Shown piece by piece: positions 1-13,700 of a stretch of DNA of 64,000 nt. Made by a program: the position numbers and the translations under genes. The stretch is from assembly GCA_012845835.1 (NCBI GenBank), contig JABAKD010000021.1, forward strand, positions 12,146,795 to 12,210,794, read 5' to 3'. The notes under the pieces are model-generated. The model saw nothing but the letters and a program-made list of their open reading frames with translations. It was not told the DNA's origin and made no database searches. The first letter of the stretch is position 1; each line of letters begins with the position of its first letter. The stretch comes from Undaria pinnatifida (Eukaryota; Sar; Phaeophyceae; Laminariales; Alariaceae).

Positions 1-1239
1 ACCTGTGCCCGTCCTACCGCTAGAAATACGAGCCCGTGTCGCACAACAACAGAGAATAGGACTTGCATTGTAGGAGAATGTGAAACATACAAGGAGGAAC
101 GGGATGCGTTAGAGGAGTAAATGAGGAAATTCGACGTATGTGAGATGGAAGACTTTGGTAGACTAGACTAGCGAGAAAACGATCGCCATCCTAGGAAATA
201 GGTGGTGGCCGCAGACGGCGAAACAGGACGGGGATAGGACAAGCAAACAGTTTCTCTGTAATATATGGAAGAAGGGTAACGAGCGCCTAAATGTTGGGGG
301 TGTCTCTATTAGGAATAGGAACGATGTTCCGTCTCGAAAGGGGTGAGGGGTCAATGGTCGAATGACTAAGGCAAACAACAAATGAGTACGAGCCCTCCCC
401 GCCCCTGCCCGTGCCCTTCGCTACGCCCTTCGAATGCCCTGGCAGGATGACGGAACCAAACAGTGGCGTGCTTTTTCCTCAATATTTTAAACTTCACTCA
501 TCTCGTCCACTGCGGGATATCTAATGCAGCCGACAAAGTAGTCGCCCCACTGACTCGCCCCGCAACAATCAGCCCCATCTCGAACCCGAACCCCAACCTC
601 AGCTTCGACCCTCTTACCGAGCGTAAAAAGCGCAAACCCCTAGCTTTCTCGGCCTCCAGATGTTTCGTCCGCACTCGCCCTTGTCAACAATCGGAGGTCT
701 ACACCAGGGACACCGCGAAGACACCAACACGGTCCACGCATACCGCGAACGCTCCCTCCGACCCCCAGACCCATTCCACGGCAGACGCGCACCGTTTGTT
801 TTCACCGAGCGGCTCCGCACTCGACGAGCTCTATCTCTGTACCTCTCCGACGTAACGAAAAACCTTGTTTGGAGTATCTTGAAGGAGCAACCCGATGAAC
901 AAACCCTCTCACGGCCTAGGCGTACGGTACTAGAATACATACTGCAGTACAAGGACGACATTCGGAAAGGTTTGGGTCGAGGAGCCTCGTAATGAAAAAA
1001 AAAAAAAAACAGCCGAAATGTGCCCTTCTTCTATCGTAGCGCGCGTCTCCAACCTACGGTCAGGATCATCCCACGGAAAGTAGGAGTTGCACATTGTTTT
1101 CGGAAGAAACCTTTCTGGCCGATTCGGGAGAACAAATCGGCAAGTGGAATGGCGTTTTTAAGTATATATATCGTATACCTAGGTAAGACAGGCGCGTAGC
1201 CATGTTAGTCGGGTTGCACAAACGAATGTACTCGAAGTC
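1..1239. other. No gene recognised; possible 3' flank or last intron of the fusion gene
   Basis: The downstream neighbour of the b561 exon. I looked on the minus strand for the missing last b561 exon, which should carry a further haem histidine, and did not find it. Open frames at 463-992 on both strands are C/G-rich mirror images without a recognisable domain. A short segment at about 1031-1052 matches the CTACGATAG-type terminus of the MITE family described elsewhere in the window. Confidence 0.4.
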
Positions 1240-1383
1240 GTGATTCGGGTGATTCGGGTGATTCGGGTGATTCGGGTGATTCGGGTGATTCGGGTGATTC
1301 GGGTGATTCGGGTGGTTCAGGTGATGATGGTGATTCGGGTGATGATGGTGGTGATGTTGATGATGGTGATGATGGTGATGATG
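1240..1383. repeat. 9-bp tandem repeat passing into a GAT-rich tract
   Basis: The unit GTGATTCGG is repeated about eight times, then grades into GATGATGGT-type trinucleotide repeats. The short open frame across it (Met-Ile-Arg-Val-Ile-Arg-Val...) is only a reading of the repeat. Confidence 0.9.
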
Positions 1384-1532
1384 CGAGGTATTGAGCTCCT
1401 CATGTTAAGAGGTCAGAAAAAAAATTAAAATCTGCTGCACCCGTGGCATGCGGATGACTGTTCGTTCTAACACCAACCCGGACGTCTGCCCCGACCCCAC
1501 GTCTGCCCCAACCCCAACCCCAAGCTTCTTAC

Positions 1533-1782
1533 CCGGTGAAGAAAGGAGAAATTTGCGTGCTTGCCCTCTAGTCCCTTGGTGCGCATCCATCCCGTGAAGA
1601 TCTGTGCGGCCACCGCCGCGATCATGTAGAAGCCCCAGTGTGCGTGCTCGGTGGTGTGATCCCCCCCAGAGGCAACGACGGCGGTAATGCCAAGCGGCAA
1701 CACCGCTTCCGCCGTAAGGATCATGATCTCTTGGTGCATCTCGTACCACTGGCGCCCTGCCCAGTTCACCGTATCACCCTTC
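1533..1782 (-). CDS. Fusion gene exon 10: b561 helices 2 and 3
   Basis: Acceptor AAGGTACAG, end CACCGG/GTAAGA. It encodes WYEMHQEIM (His879), a hydrophobic helix, EHAHWGFYMIAAV and GWMRTKG, all in the order of a eukaryotic cytochrome b561 core. Phase 0 at the end requires at least one more exon, expected to carry another haem His and the last helices. Confidence 0.8.
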
Positions 1783-4700
1783 CTGTACCTTCACCGCCAA
1801 ACCGGGTAAAAAGACAGGCTCCAAGCATTATGAACTGCGTAGTATGAGTGTGATGAGCTATCGTATTCTGGGCCGAAACGACAACCACTAGAGTTGAAAA
1901 CAAAAATTCAAGGTAACCTGTATTTTGATAAAATAGGTCACCAGATAAAACAATTAACGTCTTGGTCTGACAATGGAAGAAAAACCGAGTATGGTGGTGG
2001 TGACAATCGAACAAAAAAATCAAGGTCTGAAGACTGGGATTAAATGCCTTATCCGAATTAGAAAATTGAGTGTAGTAAGGTGCATACAATTATTTTGATA
2101 AACCGTATCGACCAAAAAACACAACTGGCTGGCGCCTGTCAAAGCACATGACAAGAATGTATACCAGAGCCGTAATGAAGTACCATGTTACTTCTCGAAA
2201 TCCACAAACACAACTCGATGCCAGGTGCGGAAAAACTCGTCGAGTATATAACACCAGGAGCAAAGCACTATCCGTTGGACGAGCTTCAGGCGCACTTGCA
2301 AAGTTGCGACATCATTGTCTTCGTATATACGAAGAAACATGAAGATACTACAACCATATTTCCAAAACAACACACTACTCCAACATCGAAATGAAAAAGG
2401 CGAGTGGGGAGGGGGGGGGGGGGGTGATGAGTTAGGGGAATCTAGAGAGGTATCTAGGCCTAGGGCGGCGTTGGGGCGGGGAAGCAACGACAGAGACTGG
2501 GTAACATAAAACCTCGGGGTCCATACCTTATGTAATAGATGCCAGTAGGAGCGAGAAACATCCAGGCGATCAGCATCAAAGCTCCGTGGAGAGACTCAAA
2601 GTCTTCGGCGTCATCGCACACTGTCTCCGCGCCCCCGGTTGCAAAGTTAACGGTGGACGCCCCACGGTTACCATTAGGGTGTTGCCCAACCCCTGCCCCC
2701 TCACGGTAGGAGTATATTACCAGGGTATCCTCCGCGCGGTCGATGTCCTATGACGGTAGCGGAAGAAGATACGTGGGAGAAATTTGTGTGGCAAAGCATT
2801 TCAAGTATTTGGTGTCATGTAGGTTTGTTGAGGGATACCGCCTTTGGGGTGGTCGCTTGCTATCGTTACAATTTTCAGCAAACAGGTTCACACAGAACGA
2901 CGGAGGCGGCAGTTGGGGGGGAGAAGGAGGGAGGGGGCGGGGGGGGCGGGGGGAGAAGAAGGGGGCGGGGCGCATTGGCAAAATTTTGGTGTGAGAAGGC
3001 CGGCAGAGGAGATGTTGTTCCCATCTGTATGACCGATGGATTGTCGAAGCGAAGCAGAGTAAGCCGGGCAAACGACCAACGGAAGAGGCCATCTTGAATC
3101 AAGGCGGCATGCCAGGCTTGTCGTTCATATGCTGCGACGGTTGTACGCTAGGAAAGGGGGAACTTTCTTATTATTTGATTACACGGTAAACCCCAGCACG
3201 TGCGGAATACGGAAGGGATAAACATGTTTTTCCTGGGGCTCCCCTCACCAGGAGCTCGATGATACTCAAACCGTAACCTAACGCAAAATATAATGTGGGC
3301 GAGGAATCCGACTCAACAAGCTAATGGCTCCGGTACTTAACAGACAACCCAAATGTTGATTTTCACGATGCTGGATAGTTGCTCGATCACCGACCCCTGT
3401 CAGTCGTAAACTGTCTTGCGGAAGCCTGCTATTTCTACAGGAACACGCGCCTGTTAACTGTGGTGGCATTATCCGGGTTGCAGCAGATTATTCCGCTGCA
3501 CCTGGTGACAAGGAGCGAAACGCATTGTCGTAAAAGGCCCGGAGGGTTCCTGTATCATGCGGTTCTTTCTTGTTTCCAGGATCCCACGTACGCCTGAAAA
3601 GTAACTGTTCTCGACTTCCGTCGATGAAACAAACAAGAAACAAACTGTGAACCTGCCCAGGCACATACTCAAGGTAACTAATATGTAGAGGGTAGCTTGG
3701 TAGGCAGGCAGATGCTATACACACATAACTTGAAGTATGCGCGGCAGCATCAGCTGCAGCAACAACCGTGCTATCAACAAGAGCCGTACAACCAGCAGCA
3801 ACACAACGCCGTGCATCGCCAACAACAGAGATACCTAACATAACAAAACGTAGCAAGAGCGCAAACCCGAGCACGAACATTAACAAGAACAAGAACAAGA
3901 TCAAGATACAAAAGAAACAAGAACAAGAAATATCATGAACAGACCAAGAACAAGATGAAGAACAAGAACAAGACTAGAACAAGAAATATCACGAACAGAC
4001 CAAGAACAAGATCAAGAATAACAAGAGAAAGAACGAGACCAAACCCAAGACCGAGAACAACACCAATGGAAACACTAAGAACAAGAACAAAAACAAGAAC
4101 AAGAACAAGAACAAGAACAAGAACAAGAACAAGAACAAGAACAAGAACAAGAACAAGAACAAGAACAAGAACAAGAACAAGAACAAGAACAAGAACAAGA
4201 ACGACGACGACGACGACGGTGACGACGACGACGACGACGACAAAGACAAAGACAAAGACAAAGACATTACCCGGAAGCAATATTAAAAGCTGTAAAAACA
4301 ACAAGAAAAACAAAAACAATATGCCACGCACCTCTTTCAGGTTGTAATCCTCATCGTCGAGCGAACTCAAATCCCGCAAGAATGTGATTGACGTCCAGCC
4401 GTCCTCCACAGAAACTCCAGTAACATTCAACTCCGGGTTAACCAAATCCGGCGACGGCACCTCTCGTGTTGAAACAGTCGATCGATCGATGCACTCCCCT
4501 TCCGTCGCCGATATCACCTCACAAATGACAAAATCCTGCCCAATACAAAGTTGAGTTGGAGTGGGACCATGGTGACGGTAGGAAGAACGCTACCCCCGTT
4601 CACGTTCGTAGCAGTCAAACAGCCGTTTGCGAAGTTTGCGTGATTTCCCATTGGTTGGAGCCCAACGGCCTCTAAGGTACCGGTATAAGTCAACGAGGTG

Positions 4701-7700
4701 GATACACGTACAAGGGCGCTTTAGACGTTGGAACGAACTGCCTAGCGAGCGCACGAAAGAAAGGCTTTGTCAATGGTCAAACGGCAAAAGGCAAGCCAGC
4801 AATGAGGATGCCCTCTTGCATCCCTACGCCATCCTCGATCAGCCGAAGGCAAGGACGACACGCTTAAACGCGAACTATGAAACCACGCACGCAGGTGATC
4901 AAACGAAGGCATCGTCGTGGAGACGCGGGGAGCGGGGTTTACCTTTCGCAACCCCAACAAAAACCCGGCAATATTTTTTTCAATGTCTCCCCACGAATGC
5001 AGGTGCGTCTTGCAGGTGGATCGAGCGGACAATGTAAACGTGGTCGCCTGCTGCTAAACCGTGCTGGCAGGTTAGCGGTGATGCGACGTAAACTACAAAA
5101 TGATCTATTGGTCACAGGGGGTTTGGGTGCACAAATCACGTGGACCCCGCTGACTGCCGGCTCAGACACGATGAGAACAGCATTTCCTGCCCTTTCGGTC
5201 GACCCTATCACCTCGGGGTGCCGGCAGGCTAGTTCTGAGCCGTGCATGCTGCGGGGCAGGAACGCCCCTTGCGTTCAGTAGTGTGACCTCTCCCACCTGC
5301 GCCGTAAACATGGTGACCCCCCCCCATCCGATTCCCAGCATTCCAGCGTCTCCGATGTCCTTGGCTTTGAGCGTGATGGACAGCATATCTTCGTCCAGAA
5401 GCTGAGGCGACAGCGGCATACAACATGAGTGCCATGACACGTTACAAACGTCAAATTTGGATTTTGTTTTTTACAATGATCCACCACATCAACACTTCGA
5501 CAGAGGTGCGAACAAAGGGCACGGGAGCAAATCGAGAACCTGTTTACGCAAACCTCGCCGTATTGATTGATGTGAATGCTGTGAACTAAACGAACATGTC
5601 GAGCCCATACTGTAATAAATGGGTGCCTACACGTATTCATGGGGCAAGGAGTCCCTCATGAGAATGTCGAGTTTGTGGGATATGCGGCTGAGCGCAATCT
5701 TCGACCACCCTCCATGGTGTAGGCGGGGACATCATCGTTCGTTCACACACCCGCATGTATACGGCCCTGCACCAGACAGGTCCCGAATTATATCAGGGCT
5801 ATATATTTCTTCGGGTTGTATGGCCTCGAGGCCCTCCCCTCTCTACAAACATGCTGTAGTTGCCGACAGGGGTGCGAGGGGGAAGAGGCGTGTAACGGCC
5901 GCCCACTAGTGTGAGTTGGTTGGTTGAAAAAAGTAGAGGATGCCCGAGATGAATGTCGTGCGGCTGACAACCCCCGGGGATGCAAGCATTCAGCGATGAT
6001 GATGATGAAGGTGTTCTCACGTCGTTGTTAAGTGTTGAAATACCCAACCAGGGTTAATCGGCGTTGTGCATAGTAGAGCGATTACGGCGCACATTTATGA
6101 GCTCCTTTTCCTGAACATAGCTCGTGGGTTCAGGGAAAATTGAAACAGGCCTGACAGTGTTAAAAGAGGGGGCCTATTATGATTGGCACGGCGTCCTTGT
6201 AGAAGTCCATACTCACACTCGTAGAGACTTGCTCCACAAAAGGCAATACACCACAGGCTATGGGATGGATTCCACACACGATCCACTCGAACCATTGGGA
6301 CACAGACAGGGAATCGCAGTAGATGGCTTCAGTGAGTTACTATTGTTCCCTGGGCATACCTTTTTGGATTTACACGCTCCCCGTTGTCGAGCAAAGCGTG
6401 TTTTCAATTCGCGCAAGCGGGGGGGGGGCATGATATCGTGCGTGTTCTCGTTCTACACACTATTCCTCCCGATGTCGGGAAGTCAGCGTTGGAACTCGAC
6501 CGGGAGTGTGTGTTCTACCGTACGCATTCGATTTGCGTGCTCGCGCTGTCCTTCCTATCAATGAAATCGGCTCCGGAGTTCGCCCCATTGTGAGATATGT
6601 CCCTCGTGATGCTCAGTACGCACCTCCCAGGAAACTCCGAACGTGTCCGAAGGCGATACTTCCGCCTCGCCCACAGCCTCACAATCCGAGAAACACACCG
6701 TCACCCCCGGCACCGCAAACATCGACAGAGGCAGGTCGGTTACGTTCATAGTGCGGTTGATAACGTCGGACAGAGTGGTCTCAAAAACCGTCTCCATGGT
6801 CCTTCCATGGAAGTGGTACATCCTGTCTCCTGCGATGGTTCGGAAAAGCTGATCGATCCAGGCCTCGAGGAGGAGGTCGCCGAAGACCCCACCCGTGGTA
6901 ACGTCGGCGTCCTCCGCTAGCGCTCCCGTGATAGCGTCGACGTTTTCAATGTCCCCACCGTATGCGTTCGAGATTAACGCGGCCACGCTAGCGTCCGCTG
7001 TAATGTCTGCGAAATCGGCAGCCGCAGTGAGACCGTAAGCCTGGAGTCAACACGAAACACACAACAATATTGACAGGGAGAAGAGGGGAGCAATTATGCG
7101 TAAATACTTATAAATGCCAAATTGTTGTCTCAACTACTTGGTTTGATCAAATGCCCGAGAATTTCGCGGATGCATTGTCACCAAGCGCTCGGTTTAATCG
7201 AACGAATCGGCCGGAAGAGCAAAAAGCGTGCGCGGTCGGAACGAGCTTAAACACGTGCCCACTTCTGAACGAGTGCCTACATTGTGTCTCTGCGGCGAGA
7301 CCAATCGTATTTTACTACGGTCATGGATGAACACCGCCGAGGGTTGGGCAGGCGGGTGCGGGCAGAGGAGCACGGGATTCCCAGGGTTTTTGGTGCATGT
7401 CGGAATGTCGGGGTGCCGATGGTCTGACCTGGACGTAATTATTTACATATGACGCACTAACGGACACCTCTAAATGGTGCGGCGACACCTACAGAATGGG
7501 ACCGATGCCCTGAAAAAAACAACCATTGTGGCAAGAAAAAACGAGCCTGTTGTTACGGCTAGAGGAAGTGATTTTACTCGTGTTTTTCCTGGTTTCTCCT
7601 GGGCATCATTATTGCGGTTGTCGTTCTCAAACCCACACTGTGTAGGGGGGGTGCTCACTCGGTCTGTCGACAACTCTGCCCCCCCCCCCCCCCCCTCCCG

Positions 7701-10700
7701 CAAAAACTCGTCCCTTCTCGCGTTCTTCACTTGATTGCGTTAGTACCTCTAACACCTCCCATCACTCCCTCTCACATGCCTGTAACCATTCCGATACTCA
7801 CTTCTCGGACGCTGTTATACGACGGCAGACCGTGGTCCCTACCCCGTTGCACGGCATCCACTGGAAGCTTGAACAGCGGCGAGAGGTTCGACACCGCGGC
7901 GGAATAGTACGTGTCAATCGCTAACGCAGGGGTAAGCACAGCACCGCGCAGTATATCCCCGACAGCGTTTCGCTCGAACAATCCCGCCAAATCTTCGCAA
8001 GCAAAGGTCAGCTCAACATGGTCTTCCGGGACGGAGACATAGCCCTCTGACACGATGCGAACGGTAGAAGGAAGCGCAGATTCGAAGGCCGCTGCTCCTG
8101 CAATCAGCGTAAAAACGTCAGCGGCAGGGTTGACCGTATTGTCGTAGTCCGACAGTTCGTACAGACGCCTTCGTGCTTGCAGGTCGGGCATCTCCGACGC
8201 TCGTTCAGCGCCCGACCCGTCCCGTACCATGTCCAGGTAGACTGCTGCTGTTCCAGCAGCGTCAGACCCCTCGCGAACCGACATCGCTGTTCGAGCCCTT
8301 CCGCCACCCGCAACGAGTTCAGGCGACACCTGCGGTCGTCCGGCTTCTTCTATAGTGGTGCCCTCCAAGGGCTGCTGGGGCCGTTCCCGTGTACCTCTAT
8401 CGACCGAATCGCCGTTGAACCCCGAACTCGTGAGCCCTTGCGTCTTCCTCCGCCTCTGACGGCGACTATCACCTGTGGTGTCGCTATACGGGTCAAGGGC
8501 CTTGACATTGCTGATTCTGGTGGTGCTGGCTTTGGCGCTGGTGCGGCTGATGCGGCTGGTGCGGCTAGGGTCTCGTCCAAGGGTGTAGATCGAATCGCCC
8601 ATGAGCTGGATGATGAAGTCGTTGGCGACCATATGCTGGAATACCGCGATGGTCCAGCCCCGACATGCCTGGTAGGTGTCCTGCAAGGGGTGAGGAAGAA
8701 AACAACCGTGTTCATAAATGTGAGAGATACGGGGGAAAATTCGCGAATATTTGCTCCGATCTACAACAGCTTGCACCGGTCAGTTGCTGTGCTGTGCGGA
8801 TACACGCGAACAGCCTGACTGGCTTTTGAACCAAGGTCAACAATACAAACGATTGTTGTGTTTTCACCGAAATTCCAGAAGTGGCGGGGCAAAGGCAGTA
8901 GGTCGTTGGTTACTCTTTTGCAGCCTTTTACTATTCTCCTTGGCGTTTTTCGCGCAAGCAAACGGCTGGCACGATAGCTACAGCGCTCATTGGTAGAACA
9001 TTTTGAAGTCTGTAAAGATATCATAGGTTCGAGGGCGACGACGAAGGACGGTTCAGGTGCGCCGCAGCGGGCAACAAGTAAGGCAACCCAGCCAACGCAG
9101 TTGACATAAAAGCAGATAAACATGGGTACAGGGTCCACGAAACCATCGGATGTCGCCACACGAGAACCAACCGACCGACGCGTGGTGGTATTCAGAACTA
9201 TTCACCCATGAGCATGGCGATTGCCATGGCAGAGACACTCCAACGTCTGGCGGTGTCAGCCTTGATTCACTTCGTGCGCGTGGTACGTCAGGGTAGCCCG
9301 GTTTTTCGTGAAATTGAGTCTAATTGACGGGGGCCCTTGACGAAAGAACTAGCCACCACGTTCGGATTCCCTTTAGCGCTGCGAAACCTTTATGTTGTAT
9401 ACCTACATTAGACCATGGTATTGATCAGCAAAGTTGCAGTAAACTATTTCAAACTGTCAATCTGGGGCTCCTCACGCGGGGATTCTAGAGAACGGTATGT
9501 TGGACCCGGCACCGTACCATACATCAGCCCAAACCTTCAACAGCAGGTCGCACAAGCGTTTCTTGCGTGTGACTCTAGGACGTCCCAAAATATACCCCGT
9601 GACACCTCTATCGAACGGCAAACACTGCCGTAAGAAAAACCGCGGGCGCATTAGTTTCCCCTCTAGTGTAATGCTTACGCCCCTGTCAAGCCGATCCCCT
9701 TAGTACGCTGCCCCTGTCGCCGTGCCGGGCGATCCGTCAACAGCAAGACACCTACAGCCCCGATCCAGTTCCTCTTACGGTTTACCGCTGTTACCATCCC
9801 TACCAGCGCATCCAAGCCCATCAGGCCTTCAACATCGTGTTTTCAAGCCCTCTTAACCCCTTTAGAGCCCTAAAATCCCTCCCAATACCAACTCCAAGTA
9901 TGTTTGTTCCAATAAAAAATATTTCCAGTTGTGAAGGCGTTCAGACAGTGCGTGTTCCTTTGTCTGGCGGCTGCCGCTCCCAAGCATAGTGCAGCATAAC
10001 CAACAAATTTTGAGTAGCTGTGGTAGTGTGTTCCTAGTTATTCATTCGTGGCGAGGGTGGATTGCCGGATATTTACGCCGACGCAACTACTGTGTGTATG
10101 AAACATATTGTAGAAACATATGATCGGTATATACCGTAGCATAACACAGTATGCTACTCAGTTAAGGCGATCCCATGGTCTAGAGGATACTGCTATACAA
10201 TATATACCCTTCATTCCACCAATCACACCAACCGTCCTCGTAACCATTAGAGTTTCCCAATGAGGGGTTACGGCGGTGTCCCGAACGAAATCGATCAAAA
10301 TGACGTAGCGGGACTCGATAGTTCACCCATTTCCAGGAATTAATTTGAAACGCATAAGTAAGGCGGCTTGGTCGCGCGGCCATATCGCTCTAGCACACCA
10401 CCGAGGTACCATTGGGGGCTTAAACTGGTCACAGAAAACAAATGATGCTGCCGCATACATGCCATCAGTATTGTCTGCGCAAGCTGAATCGTCGATGACT
10501 AACAACGGTGTATGGCGGGAATGTTCAATGAGACTCAATATTATACAACACTTCACCAAAACAAATCATTTTATGTTTGCGTCATGTCACATCGCACCTC
10601 CAAAGTGCATCAATCACACAACCGCACACGTTTTCAGATTATTTCACCCACCTCGTCGCCTTCGTAGCCATACGTTGGTGCGACATCGATGCAGCAACGG

Positions 10701-13700
10701 TTGTGCTCTAGCAGCAACATGATGTGGAGGGCAAACGTAACTGGAAACCGGGCAGTACGCTGGTCGGGAATCTATTGGTTTCGGGGCAACGGTAACAGGA
10801 GGGACAACAGTTGCAGAGGTTATGGGGGAAGCGGTCGCAGAAATGAGGAAGTAACGTGAGTGGGGCAGGTATGTGTGGTTGCGTCAGATAATGCCACGTG
10901 TGAGTAAACAATAGGCCTGAGGTTACACTAAAAAGATGTGGACCCTGATGACGAGCGGCAGGAAGCTACCTTTGGTGACAAGCGGGTCTGTTGCACCTGC
11001 CTTGGTGGTCACACAGACTTCACGGCCTACGTTTGATGAAGCGACGACGACAAAGCATCTAGCCACCCGCCGGGTGGCGAGCTAGCTGTCCGCAAAACAG
11101 TGAGGTTGTCAACATGCTCTTGTGCACCTCTTCGAAGTTCTGGACGAAAATGTCGCCACGGAATGGTAAGGGAAGACATGTCTACTTCTAGTGCCGACCA
11201 CAAAGAGACACTGCTGCCCCCTCTTCAACTTCAATTCCACATAGGGGCGTAAAACGTAGAACATAGATGAGGCCGAAAGAACATCGATGGACTCCCCTTG
11301 GCGGTGGTTTATGCCCCTTTAAACTTTCAAACTGCTACGTGCTCCGATTGTGACGACTGACGCCCATGTCGATATTCAGCAGGAAGAGAAGAGGTTCATC
11401 GAAGTACTGTCCGAGGTCTAGAAGCGCGCTGTCGTCCGCGTTATGATGTCAAACCACGAATATCCGTTGAGCAACGGCATAGGCTAAACGGGCGTGGTTT
11501 TACTGCTATTATGACTATGCGCTGAAGATTCCGAGCGCAGGATGTTTCACGCTACGATGTGCGACATGACTAACCATCAAAGTAGCATCCGTGTTCCGAA
11601 GCAGCGCCCCCGTTTCCATTATACTGGTTAATCACACAAATCCGAAAAACCACATGAATGCCCAAAGGTCCCGGGTTTTACTGTGGATATTTCGTGGAGG
11701 AAGATATTACCGAGCACGGGAGCGATCATTCGTGCTTGTGAATACGGCTCACCATCCAAGTACCGTCAGTGTTCCGGAAAGGCACCCCCGTTTCCGTCAC
11801 GTTCATGAAACCGCCTTCCTTGGTACGAAACCGCTCCGCCTCCTCGTCACTCCTCCCGTACATGTAGTCCAGGTCGATGAACGAAGTCGCGTAGTTTACA
11901 GGGTTCCTCGTGGTGGAGTTAAACACGGTCGCGTTCGATCGATCGAACGAGATGTCCTCCGAATTCTCCCCCAGGGGACACCAGGCGTCGAAAGATACGC
12001 CACCGTCGTCGCAAGGAATGTCGAACGGTTCAGAGAAGTTGTCGGCAGTGAGGGATAGGTCATACGTGATAAGCTGTCCCCAAGCAATGAATACCGCGCT
12101 TTTCGTTGACACGGTGGCCGTCGATGACAAGAAGACGTCGGTGGCGACCTCCCTGCGAGTAGGGTTCGACGCCCAAAAGCGGGTGTTAGTGTTCCCGTTT
12201 GTTTTTCGTTTTGGTGAACACCTCAGAGACGTTGTCGCGAGTGAGTGACAGATCGTGGGTGATAAACTGCCCCCGGGTCTCGAACACAGCCCACTCTGAG
12301 GAGGAGGCGAACGTACATGATACAGCTACGTACACTGAAACTTGTCTACGAATAGGACACAGTAGCGAGGCGGTAGCGACCGTCTCGCCGTCGGGAGGAG
12401 GGCGGAGACGGTAGAGGTGGTGATGGTACTGTATTGTGGTAGAAATTAATAGCGAGGTAAGGGGTGGGCTCGAAATGATGATTAGAAGACGTCAGTCATC
12501 ACTTCCATGGGAATAAACCGTCTTTCGGAAGATGTTTGTAGACAATGGGCGAGTGTTTCGTCGTGCGAACGAGTCGCAAAAAACACATTCGGAGACGTAA
12601 ATTGCGTGTTACAGCGAGCTTATATTCGTCGCGACGCAACATATCACGGTTGTGGAGTCAGAACAAAGCAAGGGGAGGACAGGATGGGAGAAATCAGTAA
12701 CAACCCTTTGAGACACTACATCAAAATAATAATCGTAAGGTATGACCTTTGTACCGAACGTGTACCCAACACGACATTGGGACAGCTTTGATATTCATGT
12801 TACGGAGGAAGTGACGGAGGAAACGTACTAGAGTGATTCGCGCCAAACCACGTGTTTTCCATCCGTCCTAGCGACATTCTACCCCACGATGCACCGTTGC
12901 CATGGCCAAGTTAACGGGGGGGGCACTTTTTGGGTCTGGCATTTCAGTGGCCCACGGCCACTCACAAGAGGTAGATACCCTGCTGCATTGCACGTCACAA
13001 GCGCTTGTTGCAGTTATTTTTCGTTAAATGCACCGTCCTTGAATAATTTGTTGTCAGCCTCGCGATTATGACCACCGGTAAGGAACAGGGCTGCTTACGT
13101 CTGCGGCCTGATCTCGGTATTGAACATGGCGTTCTTCCGCTGCCGTTTGCAGGGGTCCTGTACAGCATATCACCGAGCTTACCCTATCGAACGGGAAAAT
13201 CGGTGTTTCGACGTATCTGCAGTTCGACTTGCCTTGCCGTCGGTCGATCGTCCCCCGGGGGAGTTGAGACGCCGTCCGCATAGTCACCGCCGGCCACCGC
13301 GCGCACCTGTCCGTGGTAGCATACAGTTAGGTGCTTACCCAAATCGCAAAATCGCACGGTCATCGAGCTTTGCCATATTCGTGCGGGTTTGCTGCTTTTG
13401 TAACCAACCACAACCTTACCAGGCCGGGTAGGAAACTGATGCGAGTAATCACTTGAGTATTGGATGCCCCAGTCGTTCCTACCCAATTTCGTTTGAATAC
13501 CAGAGCAATGACGGCGCAGGAGACACATCGATCGATCGGAAATAATCGCAATCAGTCACGTAAGACATGGCCGCCTATACCATAATATCTAGCCTTCTCC
13601 ACCGCATGTCGCGGTTTGTGGGAAAATATTTCAAGGACACTGACTAGGGAAATCGAAAGGGATTGGTGCGACGGTGCCCCGGTACAAAAGGTTGATAGCA

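Noticed and set aside
463-992. Overlapping open frames on both strands near the left end
   Set aside because: Mirror-image frames from C/G-rich composition; the missing b561 exon motifs are absent.
3933-4517. 194-codon minus-strand open frame with long Val/Leu repeats
   Set aside because: Only its beginning is exon 8; after the donor at 4331 it merely reads the AAGAAC microsatellite on the opposite strand.
5100-5210. A possible extra DOMON exon in intron 7 (VIGSTERAG frame)
   Set aside because: Exons 7 and 8 join exactly in phase and give continuous DOMON sequence without it.
11230-11460. Minus-strand stretch DLGQYFDEPLLFLLNID as a candidate for the catalytic-Arg exon
   Set aside because: The true exon (10771-10652) with LLLEHNR was found and fits in phase on both sides.
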